From assembly GCA_016194465.1 (NCBI GenBank), contig JACQBO010000052.1:1-11121 (forward strand): a DNA stretch of 11,121 bases, in the 5' to 3' direction. A program made the position numbers and the translations under genes. Numbering within the stretch: the stretch's first letter is position 1; the number at the start of each line of letters is the position of its first letter. The stretch comes from Candidatus Kerfeldbacteria bacterium (GTDB lineage Bacteria > Patescibacteriota > Patescibacteriia > SBBC01 > CAIJZX01). Below are positions 10,858 through 11,121 of this stretch, piece after piece. The notes beneath the pieces were generated by a model. It did no database searches and was not told the origin of the DNA. It saw nothing but the letters and a program-made list of their open reading frames with translations.

Positions 10858-11121
10858 GTGCGTCGAAAGTCGAGTGAAACCCCGACGCACACCACGCAGG
10901 AAGTAAGTACGGTCACTGACGCCGGCGACCAGCAGCTGCGACGCTCCACCCAGAGTATTGCCCCATCGGCTGGCATGGCACGCGGGTATACGCGGAAAAA
11001 GAGAATTTTCTACTCCTACCAAATTATTTGGTATGTCTTGTCACTGATGGAAATTATCCTGAGCTTCCGTTTCGTGCTGAAGCTGCTTGGGGCCAACCCC
11101 TCGAGTGGTTTCGCCACCTTC
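10858..11121 (+). CDS. YggT-family membrane protein, N-terminal part (runs off the window)
   Basis: The frame is open from 10855 to the end of the window. GTG 10858 is taken as the start because AAGGA (10844-10848) lies 9 bp upstream; ATG 10975 is a possible internal alternative. Residues 1-50 are polar and Thr/Ser/Gln rich. From about 52, YQIIWYVLSLMEIILSFRFV leads into LKLLGANPSSGF, the first membrane helix and the RF.LkLLGANp motif of the YggT family (usually two or more membrane helices). The family is broadly conserved, but its function is poorly known, with links to membrane and envelope processes. The C-terminal part lies outside the window. The opposite-strand ORF over this stretch has no family signature and is not a gene. 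Confidence 0.8.
   Translation, partial: MRRKSSETPTHTTQEVSTVTDAGDQQLRRSTQSIAPSAGMARGYTRKKRIFYSYQIIWYVLSLMEIILSFRFVLKLLGANPSSGFATF

Noticed and set aside
10708..11022. A 104-residue minus-strand ORF at the right end
   Set aside because: It has no recognisable domain, and the plus strand over the same DNA encodes a clear YggT family segment, so it is a shadow frame.
11016..11032. AT-rich palindrome TACCAAATTATTTGGTA
   Set aside because: It falls within the conserved first membrane helix of the YggT protein, and its bases are explained by the codons for YQIIWY.

Overview
The window looks like a chromosomal segment of an uncultivated bacterium, most likely of the Patescibacteria (CPR) radiation. 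That placement is inferred from the gene families (AbrB-Doc pair, YCII-related protein, small TMEM175/DUF1211 channel, secreted helical protein with an AQS-type signal cleavage site, YggT protein with a hydrophilic N-terminus, MacB/LolD-type exporter), the compact layout and the many short proteins. It is not proven by any marker gene. No rRNA or tRNA gene and no CRISPR array was seen.

Layout, left to right. Positions 1-228 are non-coding and rich in hairpins. Positions 229-1359 (minus) encode an auto-inhibited Fic protein under an elaborate repeat-containing promoter. Positions 1587-2653 (minus) hold a TMEM175-type channel gene and a small cupin gene. The cupin gene is enclosed by a 17-bp inverted repeat. 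Outside that repeat lie what look like the two halves of the start of a second TMEM175 gene. Positions 2763-4218 (minus) form a tight four-gene array: AbrB-type antitoxin, Doc toxin, GIY-YIG nuclease and a secreted CARDB-like protein. It is driven by a near-perfect sigma-70 promoter overlapped by three 11-bp-phased palindromic operator boxes. The same inverted-repeat ends that flank the cupin occur again, as a 43-bp element, just upstream of this promoter. Positions 4365-6015 (minus) encode two proteins of unknown function with strong ribosome binding sites, ending in a good terminator.

Positions 6197-6577 (plus) hold a YCII-family gene that has lost its 3' end next to a terminator. Positions 6539-8646 (minus) encode an ABC exporter (ATPase plus FtsX/MacB-type permease); the permease is frameshifted at a run of nine A. 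Positions 8817-9237 (minus) encode a small secreted TonB-C-like protein, also interrupted by a one-base frameshift. Positions 9360-9842 (minus) encode a secreted Met/His-rich helical protein. Positions 10013-10672 (plus) encode a DUF2461 protein, probably translated from a leaderless mRNA. A YggT-family membrane protein starts near 10858 (plus) and runs off the right end.

The most notable structure is the family of short inverted-repeat ends (CCC-ACACCAATT type). It appears around the cupin gene and again beside the toxin-antitoxin promoter, and it may define a small non-autonomous mobile element or gene cassette. Other points are the operator architectures of the two Fic-fold genes, two frameshifts, and the absence of TGA as a stop codon in all fourteen genes whose ends can be judged.
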